A stretch of 64,000 nt of DNA, from positions 1-64,000 of the forward strand of contig JAFWWC010000024.1 of assembly GCA_017518105.1 (NCBI GenBank), read 5' to 3'. Under the pieces are notes generated by a model. It worked only from the letters and a program-made list of their open reading frames with translations, did not search any database and was not told the DNA's origin. Shown here piece by piece: positions 17,900-27,162 of this stretch (within the stretch, counting starts at the first letter, position 1; every line of letters starts with the position of its first letter). This DNA comes from Selenomonadaceae bacterium. Its GTDB lineage: Bacteria > Bacillota > Negativicutes > Selenomonadales > Selenomonadaceae. The position numbers and the translations under genes were made by a program.

Positions 17900-19144
17900 T
17901 TAGTCGGCGAACTTCTTAAAGACGAGGCAAGCATTGTGTCCGCCGAAGCCGAACGAGTTAGAGATTGCCGCATTGACTGTGCGGGCTTGCGCGACATTCG
18001 GGACATAGTTTAAATCTAAGCCATCGTCTTGCGTTTCGTAATTAATCGTCGGGTGAACAATATCATTTTCCACGGATAAAATCGTTGCGACTGCCTCGAC
18101 GCCGCCCGCCGCGCCGAGCATGTGACCTGTCATGGATTTGGTTGAGGAGACCGCTAGTTTATAAGCATGGTCGCCGAAGAGATTTTTAATCGCCTCAGTC
18201 TCGCCGCGGTCGTTGAATTGCGTTGAGGTGCCGTGCGCGTTTACGTAGTCAATTTCCTCTGGTTTAAGTCCTGCGTCTTCAAGGGCAAGGCTCATGCACT
18301 TAGCTTGAGTGATTCCGCCGGGCGCGGGCGTGGTGATATGGTAAGCGTCGTCGTTTCGTCCGTAGCCGACAATTTCCGCGTAAATGTGTGCGCCGCGTGC
18401 TTTTGCGTGTTCTAACTTCTCCAAAACGATAATCCCTGCGCCCTCGCCCATGACAAAGCCGCTACGATTTTTATCGAACGGTTTCGACGCGTGGGCGGGG
18501 TCGTCGTTGTGGTCGGAGCAAAGAGCCTTCATTTGAGCAAAGCCCGCCACGCCTGCCGGAGAAATCGCCGCCTCGGAGCCGCCTGCAAACATAACGTCCG
18601 CCTCGCCGCGTTGAATCACTCGGTAGGCATCGCCAATAGAATTGGTGCCCGACGCGCAAGCCGTCACGATACATTCGCTAGGACCTTGGAGCTTAAAAGC
18701 AATGGCAATGTTGCCCGCCGCCATGTTAGCAATCATCATCGGGATAAAGAACGGGCTGATTCTCGACGAACCTTTGCTGAAGAGTTTCTCGTATTGATTA
18801 TGCAAAGTCTCCATGCCGCCGATACCCGCGCCGACGAAGACGCCCGCCCGCTCGCTGTCGATGTTTTTAAGTCCAGCGTCGTCTACGGCAAGGCGCGTCG
18901 CCGCCAATGCAAACTGCGTGTATCTGTCCATGCGCTTAATTTCTTTCTTGTCGATGAACTGCGCGGGGTCGAAGTCTTGAACCTCGCCGGCGATTTGGGA
19001 TGTGTAATCCGTCGGGTCAAAGCGCGTGATACGCCCAATGCCGTTTGTGCCCGCCAGACACGCCGCCCAGAATTTTTCCTTGCCAATGCCAATCGGCGTG
19101 ACGACTCCCAGCCCTGTGACTACGACTCTATTTTCTTGAATCAA
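17900..19144 (-). CDS. fabF: Beta-ketoacyl-ACP synthase II
   Basis: The 414-residue condensing enzyme elongates fatty acids on acyl carrier protein. The Cys-His-His triad is visible: the nucleophile in VTACASGTNS (about 163), the first His in NAHGTST (about 303) and the second in KSMTGHMLGAAGG (about 340). The N-terminal RVVVTGLGVVTPIG segment is typical. Start TTG 19144 gives the usual family length and lies nine bases after AGGAGG; an upstream reading adds a basic tail and passes through the ribosome site. No other fab gene is adjacent. Confidence 0.95.
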   Translation of the reverse strand: MIQENRVVVTGLGVVTPIGIGKEKFWAACLAGTNGIGRITRFDPTDYTSQIAGEVQDFDPAQFIDKKEIKRMDRYTQFALAATRLAVDDAGLKNIDSERAGVFVGAGIGGMETLHNQYEKLFSKGSSRISPFFIPMMIANMAAGNIAIAFKLQGPSECIVTACASGTNSIGDAYRVIQRGEADVMFAGGSEAAISPAGVAGFAQMKALCSDHNDDPAHASKPFDKNRSGFVMGEGAGIIVLEKLEHAKARGAHIYAEIVGYGRNDDAYHITTPAPGGITQAKCMSLALEDAGLKPEEIDYVNAHGTSTQFNDRGETEAIKNLFGDHAYKLAVSSTKSMTGHMLGAAGGVEAVATILSVENDIVHPTINYETQDDGLDLNYVPNVAQARTVNAAISNSFGFGGHNACLVFKKFAD

Positions 19145-19193
19145 AACAATCAGCCTCCTTTGTCTGCGATTATAACGCCGCCGCCCCCGCCCG

Positions 19194-19622
19194 TCAAAGG
19201 TCATAGAGGTCTTGATACTTTTTAATCAGCGCGTCCAATTTCTTGCCCGTCTCCTTGTGGAACTTCTTGCCAATCTCCGCTTTGTATTCCCAGTTCTTCA
19301 GCTCGTCGAAGCTGTGCTCAAGCGTGTACAACAAAAGCACGTCGACGAAATGCGCTAGGTTGTCATGAACGATGCTAAGGTAAATTTCCTTCTCCTCGAT
19401 GTTGCGGGTGCGAACGGTCTGCATATCCTCTATTGCGTCCAGAAAGATTTTTTCCGCGTGAATCAGGTCGTTAATCGAAATCAGATTCCGCCATATCTCC
19501 ATATTGGCAACCCAGTTATCGTAGTTCTCGTCGCCGTGAATGAACATTTCATCGAGCTTTGTTGCTTTCCTTATCAAGCCGTCGATGAGCTTGTAGCGGT
19601 CTTGCACAGTGTCTAGCTTCAT
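19194..19622 (-). CDS. Hypothetical helical protein
   Basis: The 142-residue product is predicted to be all-helical and charged, with no signal or membrane segment. The start ATG 19622 follows GAGGTGA; readings extending further upstream would cross the divergent promoter at 19672-19700. It ends 50 bases before fabF starts, so it may be cotranscribed with it. No family is recognised and no catalytic motif stands out. Confidence 0.65.
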   Translation of the reverse strand: MKLDTVQDRYKLIDGLIRKATKLDEMFIHGDENYDNWVANMEIWRNLISINDLIHAEKIFLDAIEDMQTVRTRNIEEKEIYLSIVHDNLAHFVDVLLLYTLEHSFDELKNWEYKAEIGKKFHKETGKKLDALIKKYQDLYDL

Positions 19623-19671
19623 TTCTATCACCTCGGAAAAAATTTTAGCACGCCGCGCAAATTCAAGCAAC

Positions 19672-19700
19672 TTGTAATAATGCGACAAACTCTGTATAAT
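19672..19700 (+). promoter_or_regulatory. Promoter of the solute-binding protein-rimO operon
   Basis: TTGTAA (19672-19677), 17-base spacer, perfect TATAAT (19695-19700), TSS expected about 25 bases before the start codon. Confidence 0.7.
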
Positions 19701-19732
19701 GGCGGCAAAATTTTTCGCGGAGGATAAAATCC

Positions 19733-20779
19733 ATGCGACGATATACAATCTTCATCTTAACGGCGATTATGTTAGTCTTGGCGGTGGTGGCGGGAATGGC
19801 GTTGCCAGTCGACGCGGACAAAAAAACCTTGGGCGCGCCAATGCAGGAGCTTACAGCTTACACGACGCTACCAGCTGAGACGGCGGCTATCCTGTCCGAA
19901 GTCTACGAACGAGAGAACAAAATCCGCGTAAACTTCGTGCCCATGACTCCGAACGAAATTTTGCAGGAGATTAAGAACGACGCAGTAAGCGACCCGACTG
20001 TTGTTCGCACGGTCGATATTGTCGTTGCGGATAGCAAGATACTGCGCGAGGCGGCTAATTTGAATTTGTTGACGCCGCACACCTCAGAGGCAAGCGACGC
20101 CGTCAAAGACCGTTTCAAGGACGAGTTCGACCGCTGGACGGGCATTTGGTACGACCCGATAATTTTTTGCGCGAACCGCGATTATCTGCGCACGACCGTC
20201 GATTTGCCTGACACGTGGGAAAAACTTTCTAAGGCAGGGAAAATCCGCGTAGGCATAACGGACTTCTTAGCGGCTGAGGCGTCTGCTAATCTGATGTTCC
20301 AGATGATTGGCAACCTCGGTGACGCGAAGACTTATGAAATCTTAAGCGGCTTGCATCCGAAGGTTATTCAATACGCGAAGTTTTTATCTAATCCCGTTCG
20401 TCAAGCCGGCATGGGCGAAGTCGACGTATCCGTTGCTGTGGAGAGTGAGACGCTCCGTTATCTGCAGAACGGCTACCCGCTGAAGATTATTTATCCCGCA
20501 GACGGCACGAGCTATCTTTTAACGGGCTTTGCAATCACGACGACCGACGCCACGAGACACGCCGCCGCCGCTAAGTTCGCGGATTGGCTCCTGAGTGACG
20601 AGGCTCAACTTTATCTGCAGACGAACGGCTTTTACTTTATCCCAACGAATCCACAGACGCTGGCTTATAAATCGTTCGCGGGGAAAAATCTTCTGCTCTT
20701 CGACAACCGCCAGAACTTTTCCGAACAACAGCAGCGGGACTTCTTAGACCGTTGGATTAAAGACGTTCGCTTGAAATGA
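19733..20779 (+). CDS. Extracellular solute-binding protein of an ABC importer (iron/anion type)
   Basis: A 348-residue secreted protein with a signal peptide (basic start, hydrophobic residues about 6-24) and a periplasmic-binding-protein fold of the extracellular solute-binding class used for ferric ion, anions or polyamines. Recognisable features are the early TAYTTLPAETAAIL strand-helix and the FDRWTGIWYDPIIFCANRD hinge region. The C-terminal helices contain AAKFADWLLSDEAQ, typical of this class. No lipobox Cys is visible, so cleavage near VDA is likely. No permease or ATPase is adjacent; instead rimO follows after 13 bases. Substrate is unknown. Confidence 0.8.
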   Translation: MRRYTIFILTAIMLVLAVVAGMALPVDADKKTLGAPMQELTAYTTLPAETAAILSEVYERENKIRVNFVPMTPNEILQEIKNDAVSDPTVVRTVDIVVADSKILREAANLNLLTPHTSEASDAVKDRFKDEFDRWTGIWYDPIIFCANRDYLRTTVDLPDTWEKLSKAGKIRVGITDFLAAEASANLMFQMIGNLGDAKTYEILSGLHPKVIQYAKFLSNPVRQAGMGEVDVSVAVESETLRYLQNGYPLKIIYPADGTSYLLTGFAITTTDATRHAAAAKFADWLLSDEAQLYLQTNGFYFIPTNPQTLAYKSFAGKNLLLFDNRQNFSEQQQRDFLDRWIKDVRLK

Positions 20780-20792
20780 GGAGGATACAATT

Positions 20793-22115
20793 TTGAAAGC
20801 AGGCTTTGTAAGTTTGGGCTGTGCAAAAAATCTGGTCGATACTGAAGTCATGCTCGGCATCATGCAGGAACGCGGCATTGAGTTGACGGCGAATCCTGCC
20901 GATGCCGATATTTTAATCGTCAACACTTGCGCCTTTATCCTTTCGGCGAAGGAAGAATCAATCACGACGATTTTGCACCTAGCCGACTTCAAAAAGGGTC
21001 GCTGTCGTGCGCTGATTGTGGCGGGGTGTTTGGGTCAGCTTTATAAACGCGAGCTCCTAGACGAAATGCCCGAAGTCGACGCGGTGATTGGAACTGGGGC
21101 TTGGAATAGAATCATGGAGGCGATTGCGGAAACGCTATCTGGTCGGCGCGTGATTCTGCTTGGCGAACGCGAGATTATCTACGACGCGAAGACGCCGCGC
21201 CTGCGCACCACGCCACCTTATACCGCGTATGTTAAAATCGCTGAGGGTTGTAATAATCGTTGTTCGTTCTGTTCGATACCGCTGATACGCGGGCGGCAAA
21301 TCTCCCGTCCGATTGAAGACATAAAACTTGAGGTCGAACGGCTAGCCAGTCAAGGCGTCAAGGAGATAAACCTAATCGCGCAAGACACCACGGCTTATGG
21401 CATAGACCTTTACGGCAAACCGCAACTCGTCGAACTTCTGCGCGAGCTTGTCAAAGTCGATGTTCCGTGGATAAGAATCCTCTACGCCTATCCGCGCCGC
21501 TTTACCGACGAGCTGATTGACTTAATCGCCGCCGAGCCGAAGATTTGCAATTACGTCGACTTGCCCCTACAGCACGCGAGCAACAAAATCCTAAAGCTGA
21601 TGAACCGCCCCGATACCCGCGAATCAATCGAGGCTTTGCTAAAGAAAATCCGCGCTAAGATTCCGGGCGTCGTGATTCGCTCAACATTTATAGTCGGCTT
21701 CCCCGGAGAGACCGAAGACGACTTCCACGAGCTTAAAGACTTCTTGCGGGAGCAACGGCTAGACAAGGTCGGGATATTCACGTATTCGCGGGAGGAGGGC
21801 ACAGCGGCTTACGACTTCCCAGAGCAAATATCCGAAGAGGTCATGCAGGAACGCTATCACGATTTGATGAGTATGCAGTCTTTGATTTCGCAGGAGCTAA
21901 ACGAGGCTTTAGAAGGGCAGGAACTTGAGGTTTTGATTGAGAATCGCGACGAGGAAGTTAATCAAGTGGTGGCGGGTCGTTCGTATCGTGACGCGCCGGA
22001 GGTCGACGGGCTAGTTTATATCGAGAACGACGGACGCAGTCAGGCAGGCGACCTTGTCCGCGTGAAAGTTTTGGCAGGATTTGTTTACGACATTGCGGCT
22101 GAGAGGATTGGTTGA
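20793..22115 (+). CDS. rimO: Ribosomal protein S12 methylthiotransferase RimO
   Basis: The 440-residue radical-SAM enzyme adds a methylthio group to an aspartate of ribosomal protein S12. The N-terminal UPF0004 domain starts with GFVSLGCAKNLVDTE and binds one iron-sulfur cluster through Cys in GCAKN, NTCAF and AGCLGQ. The radical-SAM core has the CNNRCSFC triad (CxxxCxxC). A C-terminal TRAM domain follows (about 375-440). The start is TTG behind GAGGAGG. It is followed immediately by pncC. Confidence 0.95.
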   Translation: MKAGFVSLGCAKNLVDTEVMLGIMQERGIELTANPADADILIVNTCAFILSAKEESITTILHLADFKKGRCRALIVAGCLGQLYKRELLDEMPEVDAVIGTGAWNRIMEAIAETLSGRRVILLGEREIIYDAKTPRLRTTPPYTAYVKIAEGCNNRCSFCSIPLIRGRQISRPIEDIKLEVERLASQGVKEINLIAQDTTAYGIDLYGKPQLVELLRELVKVDVPWIRILYAYPRRFTDELIDLIAAEPKICNYVDLPLQHASNKILKLMNRPDTRESIEALLKKIRAKIPGVVIRSTFIVGFPGETEDDFHELKDFLREQRLDKVGIFTYSREEGTAAYDFPEQISEEVMQERYHDLMSMQSLISQELNEALEGQELEVLIENRDEEVNQVVAGRSYRDAPEVDGLVYIENDGRSQAGDLVRVKVLAGFVYDIAAERIG

Positions 22116-22116
22116 C

Positions 22117-22545
22117 ATGGAAAACTTTACTATAGCCTGTGCTGAGTCTTGTACGGGCGGATTGGTGATGAGTCGGCTAACTGATTTTGCGGGCGCGTCG
22201 GCTTACGTCAAAGGCGGCGTCGTAGCTTACACTAACGACATAAAAAATAAAATCCTGCACGTCAAAGCCGAGACGCTAGAAAAGTTCGGCGCAGTGAGTT
22301 CGCAGACGGCTTTGGAGATGGCGACCAACGTCCGCGAAATTTTTTCTGCGACAATCGGCTTGAGTACAACGGGCGTTGCAGGCCCCGATAAAAGCGAGGG
22401 CAAGGAAGTCGGCTTAGTTTATATCGCTATCGTCGGCGAGGATTTTTCCGAAGTCAAGGAGTATCACTTCAGCGGCTTTCGCACAGATATAAAAGCTCAA
22501 GCGGCGGATGCGGCGTTTGAACTTTTGATGAGGCATACTCCTTGA
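22117..22545 (+). CDS. pncC: Nicotinamide-nucleotide amidase (CinA C-terminal domain family)
   Basis: The 142-residue protein is a stand-alone CinA C-terminal domain, which deamidates nicotinamide mononucleotide to recycle NAD by-products. The catalytic AESCTGG motif is at about residues 7-13, followed by GGVVAYTNDIK and TGVAGPDKSEGK. Start ATG 22117 gives the usual domain length; a longer reading overlaps the end of rimO. The final codon overlaps the TTG start of the next gene. Confidence 0.9.
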   Translation: MENFTIACAESCTGGLVMSRLTDFAGASAYVKGGVVAYTNDIKNKILHVKAETLEKFGAVSSQTALEMATNVREIFSATIGLSTTGVAGPDKSEGKEVGLVYIAIVGEDFSEVKEYHFSGFRTDIKAQAADAAFELLMRHTP

Positions 22546-23711
22546 ATCGGCGGACGTTCATAAAGGTTGCGGCGGCGGGTGCGCTTGCGTTGCTGACGGG
22601 TTGCGGCGTCGATAAGAAGGCTTTGGACGTAAAACACCTGCGGCAGGTCGTCACGAGGGATATTAGCCGTTCGCGGTGTATCATGTGGCAGGTCGAGGAG
22701 CCTCTGATTAATCCCGCCATCGAAGTCAGCAACGGAAAGATTTTCCCAGCGCAGGACGCGACCTTCACGGACGACGGCAAGGAGATTATCCAATACACCG
22801 CGCAAGTTGACTTCGCAGACCGCTACAGAATTATTGACGGCGAGGCGGCGACGGCTTGGCATGAGCTGAAGACGCCTTCGGACAAATTCAAGGCGATAAT
22901 CTTCCCCGACTCACAATGCGGCGGCGGTTACGAGACTTGGGGCGCGGTTGCACGCGGAGCCTTTGAACGTAATCCTGACGCAAATTTTTTTGTCAATGTG
23001 GGCGACCTGGTCGATAACGGCGAAGACAATGCGCAATGGGAAGATTGGCTTGCACAGGTCGAAGAGTATCTGCCGCAAGTGCCGTTCGCGCCGGTCATGG
23101 GCAATCACGAGACGTATTCGCGGGCTTGGGAGGTTCGTCAGCCCGTCGCTTACCTGAATTATTTTGCTCCGCCCGATAACGGCTTTAAAGAGTTTTCGCG
23201 GCGGTTTTATTCATTCGAGGTCGGCGCGGCGCATGTGGCGGTTCTCGATAGCCAATGGGACGAGCTCGGCAAAGAGATTATCGACGTGCAAAAGAATTGG
23301 TTACGCGAGGACATGCAGACCGATAAGCCGTGGAAGATTGCGTTCATTCACAAAGACGTTCTGCAGTATCGAATCAACGGACGACCGGAGCGGCGCGAGG
23401 GTTTCTCGGACGTGGGCGAAATTTTTATGCCGGAGTTTGAATCGCTCGGCGTCGACGTGGTATTCACAGGGCACTTGCACACCTACCGCAATCGAGGACA
23501 GATAAACGGCACGCTTTACATTTTGACGGGGCTAAGCGGCAACGTTCGCTACGATAGACTTTGGATTAATCATGCGTTGGATAAGTTCGTTGCTCCACAG
23601 CCAGAGACGGATAATTACCTGACGCTTGAGGTTAATGATAAAACTTTGTCGGTTAAATGCTTCTTGCCGAACGGTGAACTGCTCGACGAAACAACGCTAA
23701 ATAAAGCTTGA
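22542..23711 (+). CDS. Secreted metallophosphoesterase lipoprotein
   Basis: The 389-residue protein begins NRRTFIKVAAAGALALLTGCG, combining a Tat-like twin-arginine motif with a lipobox (LTGC), so it should be exported folded and lipid-anchored. Residues about 30-105 resemble a beta-sandwich domain as in purple acid phosphatases; the catalytic part carries PDSQ, VGDLVDNGED, GNHE and GHLHTY, the metal ligands of calcineurin-like phosphoesterases. It overlaps pncC by four bases and starts with TTG. It could be a phosphomonoesterase or diesterase for envelope or environmental phosphate esters; substrate unknown. Confidence 0.87.
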   Translation: MNRRTFIKVAAAGALALLTGCGVDKKALDVKHLRQVVTRDISRSRCIMWQVEEPLINPAIEVSNGKIFPAQDATFTDDGKEIIQYTAQVDFADRYRIIDGEAATAWHELKTPSDKFKAIIFPDSQCGGGYETWGAVARGAFERNPDANFFVNVGDLVDNGEDNAQWEDWLAQVEEYLPQVPFAPVMGNHETYSRAWEVRQPVAYLNYFAPPDNGFKEFSRRFYSFEVGAAHVAVLDSQWDELGKEIIDVQKNWLREDMQTDKPWKIAFIHKDVLQYRINGRPERREGFSDVGEIFMPEFESLGVDVVFTGHLHTYRNRGQINGTLYILTGLSGNVRYDRLWINHALDKFVAPQPETDNYLTLEVNDKTLSVKCFLPNGELLDETTLNKA

Positions 23712-23724
23712 GGAGGAGATTGCA

Positions 23725-24261
23725 TTGAAGAAAATTTTTTTGCTAGCGATGATGATTTGCCTTGCGTTGACGGGGACGGCATTGGCGGCGCGGGATTATC
23801 AAAGCGTGGGCGTCGTGATAATTGGCGGCGTCGAGTTCAAGACGGACGATTACTTTGACGCTATAAAAGACACGCTTAAACCTAAGAGCGGCGCAAAAAT
23901 CGTCGTCGGCAATGACATGCAGACGCGATATAAAAAGTATTGGCTCAATCGCGGCTTTATCGGCGAGCAACCTCCGCAGAAGGAAGACTTCACAAGCTTT
24001 GCGGCGTCGAACGGCTTTAGCAAGGTCGTTTATGTCGTTATCTCTGATGTAAGCGACGACCAACGCAATAGCGGCGACCATCGCCAGAGAAATCGCATAT
24101 CGGTTCAAGTGGACGCCTACCTTAGCACGCCGACGCAGGTCGTTGACGTTTTCGCGTACAGTGACGACCAAAAATCCAAGGGCAGTGCCTTGCGTGCCCG
24201 ACGCGGTGCCTTCAAGAAATGCATGAGTGAAATCGCTAAGAGCCTTAATCGTCACATATGA
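23725..24261 (+). CDS. Secreted hypothetical protein
   Basis: The 178-residue product has a clear signal peptide (basic KK, hydrophobic residues 4-20, ALAA cleavage context) and a mature domain of about 155 residues. The mature part alternates strands and helices (VGVVIIGGVEF, VVYVVISDVSDD) and ends in a basic stretch. It starts at TTG behind GAGGAGG, 13 bases after the phosphoesterase, and closes the operon. I do not recognise the family with confidence. Confidence 0.7.
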   Translation: MKKIFLLAMMICLALTGTALAARDYQSVGVVIIGGVEFKTDDYFDAIKDTLKPKSGAKIVVGNDMQTRYKKYWLNRGFIGEQPPQKEDFTSFAASNGFSKVVYVVISDVSDDQRNSGDHRQRNRISVQVDAYLSTPTQVVDVFAYSDDQKSKGSALRARRGAFKKCMSEIAKSLNRHI

Positions 24262-24324
24262 GCTTATTAAAGGTTGTCCGCCGCAAAATAAGACACCGTT
24301 TAACGAATGGCGAGCCCGCGTCTA

Positions 24325-24352
24325 TTGCAATTTGAAAGAATTATGCTATCAT
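24325..24352 (+). promoter_or_regulatory. ndh promoter
   Basis: TTGCAA (24325-24330), 16-base spacer, TATCAT (24347-24352) with extended -10 TG at 24344-24345. Confidence 0.6.
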
Positions 24353-24361
24353 ACGCGAAGA

Positions 24362-24446
24362 TAACGGGTTAGGGGGTTGTGGTAAGAAGCAGTTCATAAA
24401 GTTTGATAGACAGACGGGAGAAATCCCGATAATTTTTAGCCCGTTA
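24362..24446 (+). ncRNA. Structured leader of ndh (candidate riboswitch)
   Basis: A 10-base-pair helix TAACGGGTTA (24362-24371) / TAGCCCGTTA (24437-24446) closes a 65-base internal region. This contains a small hairpin CGGGA-GAAA-TCCCG (24415-24428) capped by a GNRA tetraloop. The structure sits between promoter and ribosome site of ndh, without an obvious U-tract. It matches none of the common aptamers I know. Confidence 0.5.
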
Positions 24447-24487
24447 AGTTAAAAGTTTCACCAGAAAGTTTCAGGAGGTTTTTTGAA

Positions 24488-25759
24488 ATGATTAACGGCA
24501 AGCCCGAAATAGTAATCGTAGGCGGCGGCTTCGGCGGCATAAAGATTGGTCAGCTCTTCGCCAAGGAAAACGTTCAAGTCACGCTAATTGACCGTCATAA
24601 TTTCCACTTGTTCCAGCCTTTGCTTTATCAGGTCTCGACTGCGGTTTTGGAGACGGGCGAGGTTGCTTATCCGATTCGTTCGTTCTTCCGCGACAATAAA
24701 AACGTCAACCTATACATGGCTAAGGCTCAGGGCGTCGACCAGGAACGCGACGTTGTCATAACGAACCATGGCGAAATTCACTACGATTACTTGATTCTGG
24801 CGGCGGGCGCGACTACTAACTTCTTCGGCATGAAAAGCGTTGAGGAAAATTCTTTCGGCATGAAGACCTTGCAAGAGGCAGTTCACATTCGCAATCACGT
24901 TATCCACGAGTTTGAACGCGCAGAGAAACCCTATCGCACGCCCGAAGACAGAAAGAAACGCATGACTTTTGTAGTAGTCGGCGGCGGTCCTACGGGCGTT
25001 GAAGAGGCGGGCGCACTGGCCGAGCTTATCGCCATTCAAAAGAAGGAATTCCACCTGCTCGACTTCAACGACGTTAGCATAAAATTAATCGAGGCGACGG
25101 GGCGACTCCTGCCGATGGTCTCCGAGGATTTACAAAAGCACACCGTCAAAGTTCTGGAGAAAAAAGGCGTTGAAGTCATGCTAAATACGCAGGTCGTCGA
25201 TTATGACGGGCATATCCTGACGCTAAAGAACGGCGTACAAATCCCGACGACGACGGTTATCTGGGCGGCGGGCGTGCGTGCAGTCGACATGATGAAGAAC
25301 TGCGGCGGCGAATGTGCTCGCGACGGACGAATCTGGGTTGAGGAAGATTTAATGGTTCGTGGCGCGGTGCACAAGAACGTTTTCGCTATCGGCGACTGTG
25401 CGGCATTCATGCATGGCGATATGCAACGACCGCTCCCGACTGTCGCACCGGTTGCCACGCAGCAAGCGAAGGTTGCGCATAAAAATATCATGACGCTCAT
25501 AAAGGGCGGCACAAATCTTGAGAAGTTCGTTTATAAGGACTTGGGCGCAATGGCTACAATCGGCAAAGGCGAGGCAGTCGTCAATAAGCCGAAAATGACA
25601 GGCTTTATGGCGTGGTGCGCGTGGATGCTCGTTCACCTTATGAGGCTGGCGGGCGTCTACACGAACATGACAGTTTTATTTAAATGGGCGTTGAACTTCC
25701 TGACCAGCGCACGCCTCGGACGAATCATTACCAACATCAGCCTTGACCCAAAGAAATAA
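24488..25759 (+). CDS. ndh: Type II NADH dehydrogenase (NDH-2)
   Basis: The 423-residue flavoprotein oxidises NADH and reduces quinone at the membrane without pumping protons. It has two Rossmann folds: the FAD motif IVGGGFGGIKIGQ near the N terminus and the NAD motif VVVGGGPTGVEEAG at about 160-173. FAD contacts appear in FAIGDCAAF (about 299). The quinone-site region FQPLLYQV is present. A C-terminal amphipathic region would attach it to the membrane. It sits behind GGAGG and a structured 5' leader, suggesting control at the RNA level. An NAD(P)H-dependent relative with another acceptor cannot be excluded. Confidence 0.92.
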   Translation: MINGKPEIVIVGGGFGGIKIGQLFAKENVQVTLIDRHNFHLFQPLLYQVSTAVLETGEVAYPIRSFFRDNKNVNLYMAKAQGVDQERDVVITNHGEIHYDYLILAAGATTNFFGMKSVEENSFGMKTLQEAVHIRNHVIHEFERAEKPYRTPEDRKKRMTFVVVGGGPTGVEEAGALAELIAIQKKEFHLLDFNDVSIKLIEATGRLLPMVSEDLQKHTVKVLEKKGVEVMLNTQVVDYDGHILTLKNGVQIPTTTVIWAAGVRAVDMMKNCGGECARDGRIWVEEDLMVRGAVHKNVFAIGDCAAFMHGDMQRPLPTVAPVATQQAKVAHKNIMTLIKGGTNLEKFVYKDLGAMATIGKGEAVVNKPKMTGFMAWCAWMLVHLMRLAGVYTNMTVLFKWALNFLTSARLGRIITNISLDPKK

Positions 25760-25778
25760 TTCATAAGCTAAAAACAAG

Positions 25779-25812
25779 ACCTCCTATGGTACAGCCCGTA
25801 GGAGGTTTATTA
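25779..25812 (+). terminator. ndh terminator
   Basis: ACCTCCTA (25779-25786) / TAGGAGGT (25799-25806) stem followed by TTATTATT; located in the convergent spacer between ndh and the secreted protein gene. Confidence 0.65.
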
Positions 25813-25863
25813 TTGATTATATTAACAGAAAATCCCGCCGCCTTTGGCAAGCTCCCAAAAATT

Positions 25864-26478
25864 TTATTGAATATGAATAGAAACTCCATGCGGTTTGCTC
25901 ATATCCATTACTTCTTGAAGATTTTCGAGCGGAACTTTCAAATCGGTATCCGCTGTAACTTGCACGTCAAACTTCAAGCCTTCGTTGTAAACGACATTCT
26001 TGCCTTTCATGAAGATACCGCCGACAATGCTAACGAATGCCACAACAGCCACTGCTCCGCCGTCGCCTGCGCCGTGTTCGCCTTTGGTGTATTGCAACGG
26101 AATTTCAACGCCATTAATCGTCTTTACTGAAACAATCGTAAACTCAAGCTTGCCCCCGCGACCAAGTCCGCCAGCTTTGCGAGCCTTTGTAACTACGCCT
26201 TTAACGTCTGAACCAGCAGGAACAACAATGACATCATTAACGATAAGATTTTCAACCAGTCGTAGCGGAACAGCGTCGCCGACCTTAGATTTCTTAGAGG
26301 AAAGTTCCTTTGTCAATTCAACTTGTAAAATCGTTCCTTTTGGAATATAAGCGTTGCCTTCTGGTATCGTTGAAACCTTAACTTCTTCCGAATAATTTTG
26401 AGCGAAGACAGGTACGACGTAAATCCCCGAATTAAAAATCATGCCCGCACATACGGCGGCGGCTATGAACTTTTTCAT
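25864..26478 (-). CDS. Secreted hypothetical beta-rich protein
   Basis: The 204-residue product has a signal peptide (KK start, hydrophobic about 5-20, VFAQ cleavage context). The mature region carries motifs of a widespread secreted family: PKGTILQVELTKELSSK, then VVPAGSDVKGVVT, then GGLGRGGKLEFTI. This pattern of generic beta-barrel segments is seen in surface or envelope proteins of unknown role. A Gly/Ala-rich hydrophobic stretch (about 145-160) may be a second membrane-interacting segment. The ribosome site AAAGGAG precedes the ATG. GC content is lower than in neighbouring genes. Function unknown. Confidence 0.75.
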   Translation of the reverse strand: MKKFIAAAVCAGMIFNSGIYVVPVFAQNYSEEVKVSTIPEGNAYIPKGTILQVELTKELSSKKSKVGDAVPLRLVENLIVNDVIVVPAGSDVKGVVTKARKAGGLGRGGKLEFTIVSVKTINGVEIPLQYTKGEHGAGDGGAVAVVAFVSIVGGIFMKGKNVVYNEGLKFDVQVTADTDLKVPLENLQEVMDMSKPHGVSIHIQ

Positions 26479-26565
26479 TGATGATTGCTCCTTTCAAGTC
26501 GACAAAAATTTTTTATGTTATCTTAGCACGACCCGAAAGATAAATGGTCTCTTTGAAAGGGACAT

Positions 26566-27162
26566 TCAATCGCCCAAAGTCTTGAAGCCGAAATGGTCAA
26601 GCACCTCGTTTATCAGGAACAAATCGTAAATCCGATTCTCAATGAAGTAGCCGATAACAATATCTTCCTTAATCGTCGTGGATAGATGATAGCCTGCGCG
26701 GTCTAAAAGGGTGTTCGTCTCCTTGAAGTCGCACTCAAGGGCAATAGCTATCGCCAAAATCGTCCGCTTGCTCGGCATGTAGTTTTTATCGTTGCGAATC
26801 TTAGAGAAGATGCGCCGGTCTAAGTGCGCCTTTTTGTAAGTCTCAACATCAGTCATACCTTTCTTGTCGATTAGCTTCCAAAGACACTCCGCAAACGGAC
26901 TATCGAGCTTGCCGAACTTTTCTTTAAGCTTGTTAATCATCAAAGCTACGATACTGTCATTAGGAGGTTCGGGGTCATCTCCCAATCTTGTGCTCAAGGA
27001 GAAATGCCAGTCCGCTTTTTTCTTTTGCTCAAGCCATTCCAAGTCTAGGTAATGAACATCAAAGTAATCATCTATTCTTTTGAGAAGTTCCGCGCCATTT
27101 TTAAAGTATTTCTTAGTCGCGGCGGGATATTCTAGAAAATGTTCTTCGCCCCTCAAAGTCAC
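26566..27162 (-). CDS. HTH-domain protein with C-terminal stress-signalling-type module
   Basis: The 198-residue protein ends in a lambda-repressor-like helix-turn-helix module (about 95-198) with the pattern IDKKGMTDVETYKKA, RRIFSKIRNDKNYMPSKRT, and AIALECDFKETNTLLDRAG. I recall this module as a C-terminal appendage of macro-domain and other sensor proteins in Bacillota. The N-terminal 90 residues are unfamiliar, with no enzyme motif. It begins at GTG directly after the stop of the glycosyltransferase gene, whose last codons provide AGGGGAT, so translation is coupled. It may be a small regulator or an effector adaptor. Confidence 0.7.
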   Translation of the reverse strand: MTLRGEEHFLEYPAATKKYFKNGAELLKRIDDYFDVHYLDLEWLEQKKKADWHFSLSTRLGDDPEPPNDSIVALMINKLKEKFGKLDSPFAECLWKLIDKKGMTDVETYKKAHLDRRIFSKIRNDKNYMPSKRTILAIAIALECDFKETNTLLDRAGYHLSTTIKEDIVIGYFIENRIYDLFLINEVLDHFGFKTLGD

